Positions 27,112 to 39,220 of a DNA stretch of 64,000 nt are shown here, in pieces. Source of the stretch: Methylobacterium sp. GXS13 (GTDB taxonomy: Bacteria; Pseudomonadota; Alphaproteobacteria; Rhizobiales; Beijerinckiaceae). A model generated the notes under the pieces. That model was not told the origin of the DNA and did no database searches. It saw nothing but the letters and a program-made list of their open reading frames with translations. Where the stretch lies: assembly GCF_001455965.1 (NCBI RefSeq), contig NZ_LKKO01000028.1, positions 1-64,000 on the forward strand, given 5' to 3'. Position numbers and translations under genes: made by a program. Each line of letters begins with the position of its first letter. Position 1 is the stretch's first letter.

Positions 27112-28107
27112 TCAGGCGGTTTCGCCCACCAGCTGCGCGAAGGTGGCGAGATCGACGTTGCCGCCGCTGATCACCACGCCGACGCGCTTGGCCTTCACGT
27201 CGACCAGCCCGTGCAGCACCGCAGCCGCCGCGAGGCAGCCGGTCGGCTCGACCAGAAGCTTCATCCGCTCGGCGAAGAACCGCATGGTCGCGACGAGCTG
27301 CGCGTCCGAGACCGTGAGGATGTCGGCGACGTCCCGGCGGATGATCGCGAAGGTGAGGTCGCCGAGCGCCGTCGATTGCGCCCCGTCCGCGATGGTCCGG
27401 GGCACCGGGATGGTGACGACCTGTCCGGAGCGGAACGATTGCTGCCCGTCATTGCCCGCCTCCGGCTCGACGCCGAGCACCCGGCAGCCGGGCGACAGTG
27501 CGGCGGCGGCGAGCGCGCAGCCCGCGAGCTGGCCGCCGCCGCCCAGGCACGCCACCAGCACGTCGAGGGGGCCGGCCTCCTCGATCAGCTCCTGCGCCAG
27601 GGTCCCCTGCCCGGCGATCACGTCCGGATGGTTGAACGGCGGGATCACCGTCATGCCCCGGGGCTCGGCGAGCGCGCGCCCCAGCGCCTCGCGATCCTGG
27701 CTGTAGCGGTCGTACAGCACGACCTCGGCGCCGTAGCCCCGGGTCGCGGCGATCTTGGCGGCGGGCGCGTCGGACGGCATGACGATGGTCGCCGGGATGC
27801 CGAGCAGCTGGCTCGCCAGGGCGATCGCCTGGGCGTGGTTGCCCGAGGAGAAGGACAGCACCCCGCGGGCACGCACCGCCTCCGGCAGGGCGCTGATCGC
27901 GTTGTAGGCCCCGCGGAACTTGAAGGCCCCGCCCCGCTGCAGGTTCTCGGCCTTGAAGAACAGCTTGGCGCCGGTCATCGCGTCCGCGGTGCGCGAGGTC
28001 AGCACCGGGGTGCGATGCGCGACCCCGGCGATGCGCTCGGCCGCCCGGGCGACATCCGCGTAGGTCGGCAGGGCCTTCAGGGCCTGCATGTCTGCTTGCT
28101 CCGGCAT
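27112..28107 (-). CDS. Threonine/serine dehydratase-like PLP enzyme
   Basis: A 331-residue fold-type II PLP enzyme. The PLP lysine is K63 in GAFKFRGAYNA, SFSSGNHAQ follows, and the phosphate loop is CLGGGGQLAG. It has no C-terminal ACT regulatory domain, so it is a catabolic or broad-specificity dehydratase/racemase (threonine ammonia-lyase, hydroxyaspartate dehydratase or serine racemase type) rather than biosynthetic IlvA. The ATG at 28107 is chosen; M7 is an alternative. It is monocistronic. Confidence 0.85.
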   Translation of the reverse strand: MPEQADMQALKALPTYADVARAAERIAGVAHRTPVLTSRTADAMTGAKLFFKAENLQRGGAFKFRGAYNAISALPEAVRARGVLSFSSGNHAQAIALASQLLGIPATIVMPSDAPAAKIAATRGYGAEVVLYDRYSQDREALGRALAEPRGMTVIPPFNHPDVIAGQGTLAQELIEEAGPLDVLVACLGGGGQLAGCALAAAALSPGCRVLGVEPEAGNDGQQSFRSGQVVTIPVPRTIADGAQSTALGDLTFAIIRRDVADILTVSDAQLVATMRFFAERMKLLVEPTGCLAAAAVLHGLVDVKAKRVGVVISGGNVDLATFAQLVGETA

Positions 28108-28420
28108 CGTGTCCCACACCGCTCCTGCCTGACGATCACGCGCGATCGCGCCGCGATCGGGCCCGGCGCCGCGGTCGCGATCGGACGTGCGCCGTTCCCG
28201 GACCGCCCCTCCCGTCGGCGGCCAGCCTCCGAGTCGGGGCAGAGTCATAGGCAGGATTCGCACCCGGCGCATCCAGGGGATTTGCAGGCCAAGCGGAGCC
28301 ATTCGTTGGCCCGCCGCTTGTATCCCTGGACTCGGTGGGGGGAAGCGGAGCCATGCAGAGGGACGCGAAGATCCGGATCGCCTCACCACGCGGCCAGACC
28401 CGCGGTTCCGCGAGGGCCCG
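28108..28420. other. Intergenic region, 313 bases
   Basis: Divergent spacer between the PLP enzyme gene and the small zinc-ribbon gene. It has high GC, no hairpin with a T run, no RNA gene and no ORF that looks real. Confidence 0.45.
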
Positions 28421-28645
28421 ATGAGCGACAGGTTGCGCGATCGACGGGCCGGCGACGAGGCGACGGAGGTGACCTTCCGCGGACGCGGGCTCGCGCTGCG
28501 GTCCGGGGGCCGGCTGATCCTGCTGGTCTGCCCACTCTGCTCGCAGCGCAATGCCAGCCGCGGCGCCGAGCGGGGCATCTGCGAATGGTGCGCCTATGTC
28601 CCCTCGCAGGACCAGGCCGAGCCGGTGGAGCGCGGGGCCGTGTGA
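28421..28645 (+). CDS. Small zinc-ribbon-like protein
   Basis: A 74-residue hypothetical protein. Two CxxC pairs (CPLC at about residues 37-40 and CEWC at about 54-57) are spaced like a zinc ribbon. There is no signal peptide. The ATG at 28421 follows cgaggg at a good spacing. I do not recognise a named family; a nucleic-acid or protein-binding metal site is the only supported inference. Confidence 0.6.
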   Translation: MSDRLRDRRAGDEATEVTFRGRGLALRSGGRLILLVCPLCSQRNASRGAERGICEWCAYVPSQDQAEPVERGAV

Positions 28646-28936
28646 GCCTGCGGGCGCGGGCGGCGCCCCAAATCCGGGCCGCCCAGCCCACCACGCGGGG
28701 TGATAAGGTCGGAGGACCGCGTTCCCCAGGCGCGGACGAGCCCCCGTGCCGGGTCTTAGCTGTCCAGTACGCGTCCATCGCGCTTGCCGTGATGCCGGAA
28801 CGCACGCCCGGGCGGCGTCCGCGAGACCGGCACGTTTATCGGCACCCGAGAGTTCGCAAGGTGCGTACTATTAGTGGTTGCAAAAATCGATCGATCTTTG
28901 GATTATCGATCAGAGGGCTGCCGACCGGGAGGTTTC

Positions 28937-29152
28937 ATGCAACCGTCGGAATGCTGCATCTTTCGCATGATCATCGCGTCCGTGATCGGAAGCGCCATTA
29001 CGCTCGTTCTGGTCCGGGGCTTCGACCCCTGGGCTCTGGTGCTGATCCCCATCGGCGGCAGCGTCGCGACCCTGTTCGTGATCGCCCTGTTCCAGGCCGT
29101 GAGCCTCGCCCTGACGGCCCGGTCGCGCCAGAACACCGAGTCTGCGACCTAG
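28937..29152 (+). CDS. Small two-helix membrane protein
   Basis: A 71-residue protein with two hydrophobic helices (about residues 10-28 and 32-56) and a short polar tail; two cysteines sit near the N-terminus. A strong ribosome binding site (gggagg) precedes the ATG at 28937. The upstream region is AT-rich, with an atcgatcgat palindrome near 28886, consistent with its own promoter. No family was recognised. Confidence 0.6.
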   Translation: MQPSECCIFRMIIASVIGSAITLVLVRGFDPWALVLIPIGGSVATLFVIALFQAVSLALTARSRQNTESAT

Positions 29153-29212
29153 CGGTGGGTCGAGCGGGCCTTTTCGGCCACGACTTCTCCTCAGAGCGGG
29201 TGTTTCCACCCT

Positions 29213-29340
29213 CGCCCTCATCCTGAGATGCCGGAGCGAGGCGGAGGCCTCGGAGGAGCCCTCTAGCCGGCCGCGCGATCCCTGGAGCGCCTCTTCGAGG
29301 CCCAACGATCTGCGATCGCCGGGCACCTCAGGATGAGGGG
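29213..29340. repeat. Palindromic repeat element, family C
   Basis: An inverted repeat with outer arms ccctcatcctgag (29216-29228) and ctcaggatgaggg (29327-29339), enclosing further partly complementary sequence. It sits in the 320-base gap between a small membrane protein gene and the lpdA stop. It resembles the 'catcctgag...ctcaggatg' palindromes scattered through alphaproteobacterial genomes. Only one copy was seen in this window. Confidence 0.65.
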
Positions 29341-29472
29341 AGAGGTTGGGATTTCTGGAGTGCTCGCAGCAGCAATCGTCCTTGAGAGGGGAGCTCAGCG
29401 CTCCCGGAGCACGATGTGTCCCTGAGCTGCTTCAAGCGCGGGCCGGACGAGCCGCCCCGCGCCGTAGCGGTT

Positions 29473-30912
<1,440 letters not shown>

Positions 30913-30925
30913 TGCGTGCTCCGGC

Positions 30926-32356
30926 TCAGACCAACATGCCCATCGGGTTCTCGATCAGCCCCTTGAAGGCCGCGATCAGCTCCGCGCCGAGGGCACCGTC
31001 GAGGACGCGGTGGTCGCAGGACAGGGTGGCGGTCATCACCTGCGCCACCACGGGGGCGCCGTCCTTGACGACGACGCGCTTCTCGCCGGCGCCCACCGCC
31101 AGGATGCTCGATTGCGGCGGGTTGATCACCGCGGTGAAGTGCTTGATCCCGAACATGCCGAGGTTGGACACCGAGGTGACGCCGCCCTGGTACTCTTCGG
31201 GCTTCAGCTTCTTCGCACGCGCCCGGGCGGCGAAGTCCTTCATCTCCTTTGAGATGGTGGAGAGCGTCTTCTCGTCCGCCCGGCGGATCACCGGGGTGAA
31301 CAGCCCGCCGTCGATCGCCACCGCGACGCCGACCTCCGCCTGCTTGAAGCGCAGCACCCGGTCCTCGGCCCAGACCGCGTTGGCAGCGGGAACGCGGGTG
31401 AGCGCCAGGCCCATGGCCTTGATGACGAAGTCGTTCACCGAGAGCTTGAAGGCCGGCTTGCCGTCCTTGTCCTTGCCCGCGGAGGCGTTGAGCGTCTCGC
31501 GCAGCGTCATCAGCGCGTCGAGCTCGCAATCCACCGTGAGGTAGAAGTGCGGGGCCACCTGCATCGCCTCGGTGAGGCGCTTGGCGATGGTCTTGCGCAT
31601 GCCGTCGAGCGGCACCTCCTCGTAGGAGCCCTTGGCGTAGAAGCCCCGGACCTGATCGAGGGTGAGCCCGGCCGGCGCCCCGCCCGCGGGGGCCGCCTTC
31701 GGAGCCGGCGCGGCCGCCTTGGGCGCTTCGGCAGCAGCCTGCGGTGCCGGCGCCTTGGTGCCGCCCGAGGCCTTGGCTGCCTGGACGTCCCGGGCGATGA
31801 TCCGCCCATGCGGGCCGCTGCCCGCCACGGCGGCGAGATCGACGCCCTCCTGCTTGGCGATCCGGCGCGCGAGCGGCGAGGCGAACACCCGTCCGCCGTC
31901 ACCCTGCGGCTGCTTCGCCGGTCCGCCGGGCTGCGCGCCCTCCGGCGCCTCGTTCACCCGCCCGTAGGACATGTGGCCGCCGCCGGGCGTGGTGTTCTGG
32001 TCGGCCGGTGCCGGCGCGGCGACGGATGTCGGCTGCGACGGCGCCTCGGCCTTGGCCTCCGGCGCGGCCTTGCCGCCGCCGGCACCCGCGGCCTGCACGG
32101 CCGACGGATCCTCGCCCTCCTGGGCGATCACCGCGATCAGGTCGTTGACCGGCACGTCGGCGGTGCCTTCGGGCACGACGATCTTGGCGAGCACGCCCTC
32201 GTCGATGGCCTCGACCTCCATGGTCGCCTTGTCGGTCTCGATCTCGGCGAGGACATCGCCGGACTTTACGGCGTCGCCCTCCTTCTTCAGCCACTTGGCG
32301 AGGTTGCCCTTCTCCATGGTCGGCGAGAGGGCGGGCATGAGCACGTTGATCGGCAT
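30926..32356 (-). CDS. pdhC: Pyruvate dehydrogenase E2, dihydrolipoamide acetyltransferase
   Basis: Core of the pyruvate dehydrogenase complex. The 476-residue protein has one N-terminal lipoyl domain (lipoyl-Lys in [13 protein letters not shown]), an Ala/Pro linker, a peripheral-subunit-binding domain ([17 protein letters not shown]), another linker, and the catalytic domain ending in [12 protein letters not shown] (His and Asp of the acetyltransferase). The ATG at 32356 matches the lipoyl domain start. A Uma2 gene lies immediately upstream, where pdhB would normally adjoin it. Confidence 0.95.
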   Translation of the reverse strand: MPINVLMPALSPTMEKGNLAKWLKKEGDAVKSGDVLAEIETDKATMEVEAIDEGVLAKIVVPEGTADVPVNDLIAVIAQEGEDPSAVQAAGAGGGKAAPEAKAEAPSQPTSVAAPAPADQNTTPGGGHMSYGRVNEAPEGAQPGGPAKQPQGDGGRVFASPLARRIAKQEGVDLAAVAGSGPHGRIIARDVQAAKASGGTKAPAPQAAAEAPKAAAPAPKAAPAGGAPAGLTLDQVRGFYAKGSYEEVPLDGMRKTIAKRLTEAMQVAPHFYLTVDCELDALMTLRETLNASAGKDKDGKPAFKLSVNDFVIKAMGLALTRVPAANAVWAEDRVLRFKQAEVGVAVAIDGGLFTPVIRRADEKTLSTISKEMKDFAARARAKKLKPEEYQGGVTSVSNLGMFGIKHFTAVINPPQSSILAVGAGEKRVVVKDGAPVVAQVMTATLSCDHRVLDGALGAELIAAFKGLIENPMGMLV

Positions 32357-32360
32357 GGCA

Positions 32361-32954
32361 TCAGGTCTCGGGCAAGGCCGGGGCGGCCGGATCGTCGAAG
32401 GGAAACAGGTCGTCGAGGGGGAACGGCACGGCATCGAAGGGCGCGAGCGCGACGGTCTCGCCGCGCTGCACGGTGTCTACGAGGAGCCAGTAACCGTCCG
32501 CGAGGGCGAAGCCTTCGAGCACCCCCTCGGCTGGATCGAGCAGCCAGAGAAACGCGACTCCGGCCTCCCCATAGATGCGGCGCTTGCGGCCGCGATCGAG
32601 GCGGATCGTGGAGGGCGAGAGGATCTCGCACACCCAATCCGGCGGCGTTTCGATGAAGGCAGCCGTGGGTTCGGTCGGCATCCGCCTGCGACGCCATCCC
32701 GCGAGATCGGGCACCACCACCTGAGGGCCGAAGTGAAGCTCCGGCTTGCTCATGTAGATCCAGGCTTCCGGATCGTCGCGTCTGCGGGGCGTGCGCGAAC
32801 CCAGGGTCGCCGCCAGCGAGAAAGCGGCTGCGCTGTGTAAGGGTGGCAGTGGCCTGTGCGTCTCCAGCACCCCATCGATGATCTCGGCGACGAGATGCTC
32901 CGGCACCGCCATGAGATCCGCGTAGGTCGCCTGCCGGACAGCCGCCTCAGCCAT
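32361..32954 (-). CDS. Uma2 family endonuclease-like protein (DUF820)
   Basis: A 197-residue PD-(D/E)XK-fold protein of the Uma2/DUF820 family. Motifs: EIIDGVLE near residue 30, VVPDLAGW with the metal Asp, and [12 protein letters not shown] with a Glu, then [14 protein letters not shown]. The family is expanded in cyanobacteria and some methylobacteria and has no established role. It is inserted between DUF5076 and pdhC, four bases before pdhC, so it must be co-transcribed with pyruvate dehydrogenase. The ATG at 32954 is preferred. Confidence 0.85.
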   Translation of the reverse strand: MAEAAVRQATYADLMAVPEHLVAEIIDGVLETHRPLPPLHSAAAFSLAATLGSRTPRRRDDPEAWIYMSKPELHFGPQVVVPDLAGWRRRRMPTEPTAAFIETPPDWVCEILSPSTIRLDRGRKRRIYGEAGVAFLWLLDPAEGVLEGFALADGYWLLVDTVQRGETVALAPFDAVPFPLDDLFPFDDPAAPALPET

Positions 32955-32968
32955 GGTCGGCACCATCG

Positions 32969-33256
32969 CTAGTTGAAGCCGCCGGGGTCGAGCCCCTCGG
33001 CCTCCCAGCCGGCGCGGATGCGCTCGAACGCCTCCTCCTCCGACATGTCGGTCTCCAGCGCGTAGGCGCGGGCCGCCTGCCGGCCGAGGTCGATCAGCAG
33101 CCGGCCCCAGGTCGCCGGGTCGTCGAAGGAGCGGCGCAGGGCGACGCTGACGGCGCCGTCCACCACGGCGGCGCGCAGCACCTCGATGCCGCCCTGCGCG
33201 CGCGCGTCCGGCGGGATGGCGAGTTCGACGAAGTCCTGTGTGGGATCCTGGCTCAT
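32969..33256 (-). CDS. DUF5076 domain protein
   Basis: A 95-residue soluble protein matching DUF5076, a family that to my recollection sits in the pdh operon of many Rhizobiales. The sequence is acidic, with a conserved middle (WGRLLIDLGRQAARAY) and no catalytic motif visible. Its conserved position between pdhB and pdhC suggests a role tied to the complex, but nothing more can be said from the sequence. Confidence 0.75.
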   Translation of the reverse strand: MSQDPTQDFVELAIPPDARAQGGIEVLRAAVVDGAVSVALRRSFDDPATWGRLLIDLGRQAARAYALETDMSEEEAFERIRAGWEAEGLDPGGFN

Positions 33257-33326
33257 GGCGCGCCGGCTGGTCTCCGAACCCGGACGGGGCGGGATGACGG
33301 GGCGGCTTGTCCGCCCGCGACGCCCG

Positions 33327-34769
33327 TCACTTGTAGCAGACGCTCTTGGCCGCCTCGACGACCTCGGCCACGTTCGGCAGGGCGAGCTTCTCGAGGTTGG
33401 CCGCGTAGGGCATCGGCACGTCCTTGCCGGTGATGCGCAGGACCGGAGCGTCGAGATAATCGAACGCGTCGACCATCAGGCGGGCGACGATCTCGGCGCC
33501 GATGCCGGATTGCGGGAACCCCTCCTCCACGGTGATGCAGCGGCCGGTCTTCTTGACCGAGCGCACCACCGTCTCCGAATCCATCGGCCGGATCGTGCGC
33601 AGGTCGATCACCTCGGCCTCGATGCCCTCCTCGGCCAGGATCTGCGCGGCCTTGAGCGCGTAGGTCATGCCGATCGCGAAGGACACGATGGTCACGTCCT
33701 TGCCGGTGCGGTGGACCCGCGCCTTGCCGATCGGCAGCACGAAGTCGTCGAGCTGCGGCACCGGGAAGGACTGGCCGTACAGGATCTCGTTCTCGAGGAA
33801 GATGATCGGGTTCGGATCGCGGATCGCGGCCTTGAGCAGGCCCTTGGCGTCCGAGGCGGTGTAGGGGGCGATCACCTTCAGGCCCGGCACGTTCGAGTAC
33901 CAGGCGGCGTAATCGTGGCTGTGCTGGGCGCCGACCCGGGCGGCGGCGCCGTTGGGGCCGCGGAACACGATCGGGCAGCCGAGCTGGCCGCCGGACATGT
34001 ACAGGGTCTTGGCCGCCGAGTTGATGATGTGGTCGATCGCCTGCATGGCGAAGTTGAAGGTCATGAACTCAACGATCGGCTTCAGGCCCGAGAGCGCCGC
34101 GCCGACGCCGATGCCGGCGAAGCCGTGCTCGGTGATCGGGGTGTCGACCACCCGCTTAGCGCCGAATTCCTGCAGCAGCCCCTGCGTGATCTTGTAGGCG
34201 CCCTGATACTCGGCGACCTCCTCGCCCATGACGAAGACGTCGCCGTCCCGGCGCATCTCCTCGGCCATGGCGTCGCGCAGGGCCTCGCGCACCGTGGTGG
34301 TGACCATCGGGGTGTTGGCCGGGAACTCCTCCATCACCGGCTCGTCGGCCTTGTTGGTGATGACGGCCGGCGCCGCCGGGGCCTTCTGCGCATCCTCGCC
34401 GGATTTCGACGCCGGGGCCGGCTTGTCGGCCATCCCCTCGGCCTGCATGTCCGGGGTCGGGGCCGGATGGCCGCCGGCGCCGTTGGGCTTCGGCGTGCCG
34501 CCGGACTGCACGCTCGCCGGATCCTCGCCCTCGCCGGCGATGATGGCGATCGGCGTGTTGACCGCGACGCCCTCGGTTCCCTCCGCGATCAGGATCTTGG
34601 CGAGCACGCCCTCGTCGATGGCCTCGACCTCCATGGTCGCCTTGTCGGTCTCGATCTCGGCGAGCACGTCACCGGATTTGACCGGATCGCCTTCTTTCTT
34701 CAGCCACTTGGCGAGCTTGCCCTCCTCCATGGTGGGGGAGAGGGCGGGCATCAGGATGTCGATCGCCAT
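33327..34769 (-). CDS. pdhB: Pyruvate dehydrogenase E1 beta subunit with N-terminal lipoyl domain
   Basis: Beta half of thiamine-diphosphate-dependent E1. The 480-residue protein starts with a complete lipoyl domain (residues 1-80; Lys in [13 protein letters not shown]) nearly identical to that of PdhC, followed by a Pro/Ala linker and the E1-beta domain from about 150 ([36 protein letters not shown]). A lipoyl domain on E1-beta is known for alphaproteobacterial complexes such as those of Zymomonas and Sinorhizobium. It lies 54 bases after pdhA. Confidence 0.95.
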   Translation of the reverse strand: MAIDILMPALSPTMEEGKLAKWLKKEGDPVKSGDVLAEIETDKATMEVEAIDEGVLAKILIAEGTEGVAVNTPIAIIAGEGEDPASVQSGGTPKPNGAGGHPAPTPDMQAEGMADKPAPASKSGEDAQKAPAAPAVITNKADEPVMEEFPANTPMVTTTVREALRDAMAEEMRRDGDVFVMGEEVAEYQGAYKITQGLLQEFGAKRVVDTPITEHGFAGIGVGAALSGLKPIVEFMTFNFAMQAIDHIINSAAKTLYMSGGQLGCPIVFRGPNGAAARVGAQHSHDYAAWYSNVPGLKVIAPYTASDAKGLLKAAIRDPNPIIFLENEILYGQSFPVPQLDDFVLPIGKARVHRTGKDVTIVSFAIGMTYALKAAQILAEEGIEAEVIDLRTIRPMDSETVVRSVKKTGRCITVEEGFPQSGIGAEIVARLMVDAFDYLDAPVLRITGKDVPMPYAANLEKLALPNVAEVVEAAKSVCYK

Positions 34770-34823
34770 GCTCAGCTCTGCGGTCGTCTTTTCGGTAGGG
34801 GCGGCCAGTGTTTCGGGAACGCG

Positions 34824-35912
34824 CTAGGCGTGCGCATCCAGGAGGATGTCGGTCCACAGCTCGGCGGGATCCGGCTCGGGATCGTTCGTGGCGAACTCGG
34901 CCGCCGCGTTCACCGTCTCGCGGACCTTGGCGTCGGTCGCCTTGATCTCCGCCTCCGGCACCCCGTGCAGCTCGATCAGGCGCTTGCGCACCATCTCGAT
35001 CGGATCGTGCTCGTCGCGCATCTTCGAGACCTCGTCCTTGGTCCGGTACTTGGCCGGATCGGACATCGAGTGGCCGCGATAGCGGTAGGTCTGCATCTCA
35101 AGGATGTAGGGGCCCTGGCCCGAGCGGGCATGCTCGACCGCCCGCGCCGCCGCCTCGCGCACCGTGCGGACGTCCATGCCGTCGACCTGCTCGCCCGGGA
35201 TGCCGAAGGAGATGCCGCGCTTGGAGAAGTCGGTCTGCGCCGAGGCCCGGGCCACCGAGGTGCCCATGGCGTAGCGGTTGTTCTCGATCACGTAGACGAC
35301 CGGCAGCTTCCAGAGCGCCGCCATGTTGAAGCTCTCGTAGACCTGGCCCTGGTTGGCCGCGCCGTCGCCCATATAGGTGAGGCTGACCTTGCCGTTCTCC
35401 CGGTAATGGTCCGCGAAGGCGAGGCCGGTGCCGAGGGAAACTTGGGCGCCGACGATGCCGTGGCCGCCGAAGAACTGCTTCTCGCGGCTGAACATGTGCA
35501 TGGAGCCGCCCTTGCCGCGGCTGTAGCCGCCCCGGCGCCCGGTCAGCTCGGCCATGACGCCCTTCGGGTCCATGCCGCAGGCCAGCATGTGGCCGTGGTC
35601 GCGATAGCCGGTGATGACCTGATCGCCGTCGATCGAGGCCATCTGCATGCCGATCACCACGGCTTCCTGGCCGATATAGAGGTGGCAGAAGCCCCCGATC
35701 AGGCCCATCCCGTAGAGCTGGCCGGCCTTCTCCTCGAAGCGCCGGATCAGCAGCATCTCGTGATAGGCGTGGAGATCTTCCGCGCGGGTGAATTGCGGCA
35801 TGTTCGGCGCAGGCTTGTGCGCCTCGACAGCCTGGGAGCTTCCAGCCTCCGGGCTCGCGACCTGCGGTTGCGAGGACGAAGCGTCCTTCGCAGGCTCCTT
35901 GGCGGCGTCCAT
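34824..35912 (-). CDS. pdhA: Pyruvate dehydrogenase E1 alpha subunit
   Basis: Alpha half of E1, which decarboxylates pyruvate using thiamine diphosphate. The 362-residue protein shows the ThDP-binding motif GDGAANQGQVYESFNMA, the RYHGHSMSDP-like phosphorylation-loop region (YRYRGHSMSDPAKYR) and the N-terminal RRFEEKAGQLYGMG. The first 40 residues are an Ala/Ser/Pro-rich leader. The ATG at 35912 is preferred over 35963. It is the first gene of the pdh operon; inverted repeats upstream (35987-36017) may regulate it. Confidence 0.94.
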   Translation of the reverse strand: MDAAKEPAKDASSSQPQVASPEAGSSQAVEAHKPAPNMPQFTRAEDLHAYHEMLLIRRFEEKAGQLYGMGLIGGFCHLYIGQEAVVIGMQMASIDGDQVITGYRDHGHMLACGMDPKGVMAELTGRRGGYSRGKGGSMHMFSREKQFFGGHGIVGAQVSLGTGLAFADHYRENGKVSLTYMGDGAANQGQVYESFNMAALWKLPVVYVIENNRYAMGTSVARASAQTDFSKRGISFGIPGEQVDGMDVRTVREAAARAVEHARSGQGPYILEMQTYRYRGHSMSDPAKYRTKDEVSKMRDEHDPIEMVRKRLIELHGVPEAEIKATDAKVRETVNAAAEFATNDPEPDPAELWTDILLDAHA

Positions 35913-35986
35913 CGGCGCTCTCCCCGTGATTCCACGCGACTGGAACGGGGTGTAGGACAGCACCGTTTGGAAAGCGAGGGCGGACG

Positions 35987-36017
35987 CTCTGACAGGTCGC
36001 CCCTCTTGTCAGAGGGG
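35987..36017. promoter_or_regulatory. Overlapping inverted repeats upstream of pdhA
   Basis: Two inverted repeats share sequence: ctctgaca (35987-35994) with tgtcagag (36007-36014), and ccccctc-type cccctc (36000-36005) with gaggggg-type gagggg (36012-36017). They lie between ftsB and pdhA, 75 bases before the pdhA start. They may be an operator or two mutually exclusive RNA hairpins. There is no T run, so a plain terminator is less likely. Confidence 0.45.
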
Positions 36018-36051
36018 ATCTAAAGTCGCGGCGGACAGGTCGGGCGCGGGG

Positions 36052-36363
36052 TCACGGCGTGATGATGACCACGTCGTTGGCGTGGACCCGGCCCAGCACG
36101 ATCCGCGCCCGCTCCTCGAGGAGGTCGCGGTCGATCTGGTCGCTCTTCAGCAGCGCGACCCGGTGCTCCCAGGTGGCGCGCTCCGCCCGCACGGCGGCGA
36201 GTTCCTGGGTGAGGCCGTAGGCGCGGATCTTGAGCACCTTCTTGGCTTCCAGGCCGCGATTGCCGCTTTCGGCCTGCCACACGAAGAAGCCGACCACGAG
36301 CGCCGACAGGGTCCAGAGACCCAGGGGCAAGAGGACCATTCTGACGCGGCGGCGGACGACCAT
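36052..36363 (-). CDS. ftsB: Septum formation initiator FtsB/DivIC family
   Basis: Small bitopic cell-division protein that with FtsL and FtsQ activates septal peptidoglycan synthesis. The 103-residue protein has a short basic cytoplasmic start (MVVRRRVRM), one membrane helix (LLPLGLWTLSALVVGFFVW), then a periplasmic coiled coil (residues 35-85, heptads with LTQELAAVRAERATWEHRV) and the DLLEERAR motif. Its place upstream of pdhA and near enolase is typical for alphaproteobacteria (eno, ftsB, pdhA). Confidence 0.88.
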   Translation of the reverse strand: MVVRRRVRMVLLPLGLWTLSALVVGFFVWQAESGNRGLEAKKVLKIRAYGLTQELAAVRAERATWEHRVALLKSDQIDRDLLEERARIVLGRVHANDVVIITP

Positions 36364-36468
36364 GGCGGGAGCCTCGCGCGGAAAGGTTAACGGAGCTTTT
36401 CGAGGCTGCCGGATCGCGCCCGCGGCGTATGATCTTGCTGGGCCGGATCAGGGAGTGAATGCGCGCAG

Positions 36469-37650
36469 ATGGACATGACCGAGCTGATGCGCTGGATCGC
36501 CGAGCACGCCACCGCGACCGATGACTACGACACGATGCTCGCCCGGGTCTGCGAGGGCCTGTGCGAGGCCGGCGTCCCGCTCTGGCGGGTCAGCGTCATG
36601 ACGCCCGCCATCGACCCGATGGTCCGCGGCGTCAGCTTGAACTGGCATCTCGGCCAGGGCCTGAGCTTCGTGCCCAATCCCCACGGCGCCGAGCAGGAGG
36701 CGGATTGGCTGCGCAGCCCGATCTTCGCGATGCTCGAGCGCGAGGAGGTTTTCGGGCGCTGGCGCCTCGACAGCCCCGGCCCGGAGACCGACTATCCGGT
36801 CCTGCACGATCTCCGCGCCGAGGGCTGCACTGAATACGCGGTCCACATCGTCGGCTTCGCGCCGGGTACGGCGCTACGCGGCGTCGCGATCTCGTTCTGT
36901 ACCCGGGCGCGCTCGGGCTTCGCCCCGGCCCACCTGACGGCGGTGGCCGAAGTCCTGCCCGTGCTCGCCCTGGCGGTCGCCAAGCTCGGCCTGGGGCACA
37001 CCCTGCGCGAGGTCACGGCCACCTATCTCGGGCGCTCGACCGCGGAACGCGTCCTCGACGGCCAGATCCAGCGCGGCCAGGGACGGGCTGTGCCGGCCGC
37101 GATCCTGATGACCGACCTACGCGGCTTCACGGCCCTGTCCGACCGGGCCGACCCCTACGACACGGTGACTTGGCTCAACGAGCATTTCGACGCGCTGGGC
37201 GATCCGGTGTCGCGGCACGGCGGCGAGATCCTGAAATTCCTGGGCGACGGCTTCCTGGCGATCTTCCCGGTTCCCGATGCCGGCATCCTTCCCTGCCCGG
37301 TCTGCAGCAGCGCCCTCGACGCGGCCGCGGATGGGCTCGCGGCCAACGCCGCCCTCAATCGGCGGCGCCGCGAAGCGGGGTTACCGGAGCTGACGGCCGA
37401 TTGCGTCGTCCATTTCGGCACGGTGGTCTACGGGAATGTCGGGACGGAACGGCGCCTCGACTTCACCGTGATCGGGCGCGCGGTGAACGAGGCCAGCCGG
37501 ATCGAGAGCCAGTGCGAGGCGCTGGGCCACACGCTGCTGATCTCGGACTCGTTCGCGGAAAGGTGCGGCCGGGCGCTCGACGCCGTGGGCATCATCGAGC
37601 TGCGGGGCCTGGCACGACCGCAGAAGGTCTGGACGCTGCCGGCGCAATGA
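36469..37650 (+). CDS. Class III adenylate/guanylate cyclase
   Basis: A 393-residue soluble protein with an uncharacterised N-terminal sensory region (about 1-180, GAF-like size, starting DMTELMRWIAEHA) and a class III cyclase domain. Metal-binding aspartates are in LMTDLRGFTALSDR and FLGDGFLAIF, and the transition-state motif is VNEASRIES. A CPVC pair (C276, C279) sits in an insert after FPVP. Relatives in Rhizobiales share this N-terminal region. It is divergent from ftsB; ligand and regulation are unknown. Confidence 0.86.
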   Translation: MDMTELMRWIAEHATATDDYDTMLARVCEGLCEAGVPLWRVSVMTPAIDPMVRGVSLNWHLGQGLSFVPNPHGAEQEADWLRSPIFAMLEREEVFGRWRLDSPGPETDYPVLHDLRAEGCTEYAVHIVGFAPGTALRGVAISFCTRARSGFAPAHLTAVAEVLPVLALAVAKLGLGHTLREVTATYLGRSTAERVLDGQIQRGQGRAVPAAILMTDLRGFTALSDRADPYDTVTWLNEHFDALGDPVSRHGGEILKFLGDGFLAIFPVPDAGILPCPVCSSALDAAADGLAANAALNRRRREAGLPELTADCVVHFGTVVYGNVGTERRLDFTVIGRAVNEASRIESQCEALGHTLLISDSFAERCGRALDAVGIIELRGLARPQKVWTLPAQ

Positions 37651-37777
37651 CGGTCCGGGCAAGCGATCTTGAGGGAGATCGTTCACCCGTCGCTTTCGGA
37701 ATCGTCCGGACCCTAAAGACGAGCCGCTTATGTCGTCCCTCACCGCACGGTGGCGAGAGACGACGACGCGGGCGCGC

Positions 37778-39139
<1,362 letters not shown>

Positions 39140-39220
39140 TTATCCGTCAAGCCGCGTTCGGCGGCAAGCACCGGCGTAGGCGCTGCCTGTGCACGTGTTG
39201 TGACAGACGGCGCGTCAACC

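Noticed and set aside
33186..36023. A 945-codon plus-strand frame opposite pdhA/pdhB
   Set aside because: Fully antisense to conserved pyruvate dehydrogenase genes; no domain recognised.
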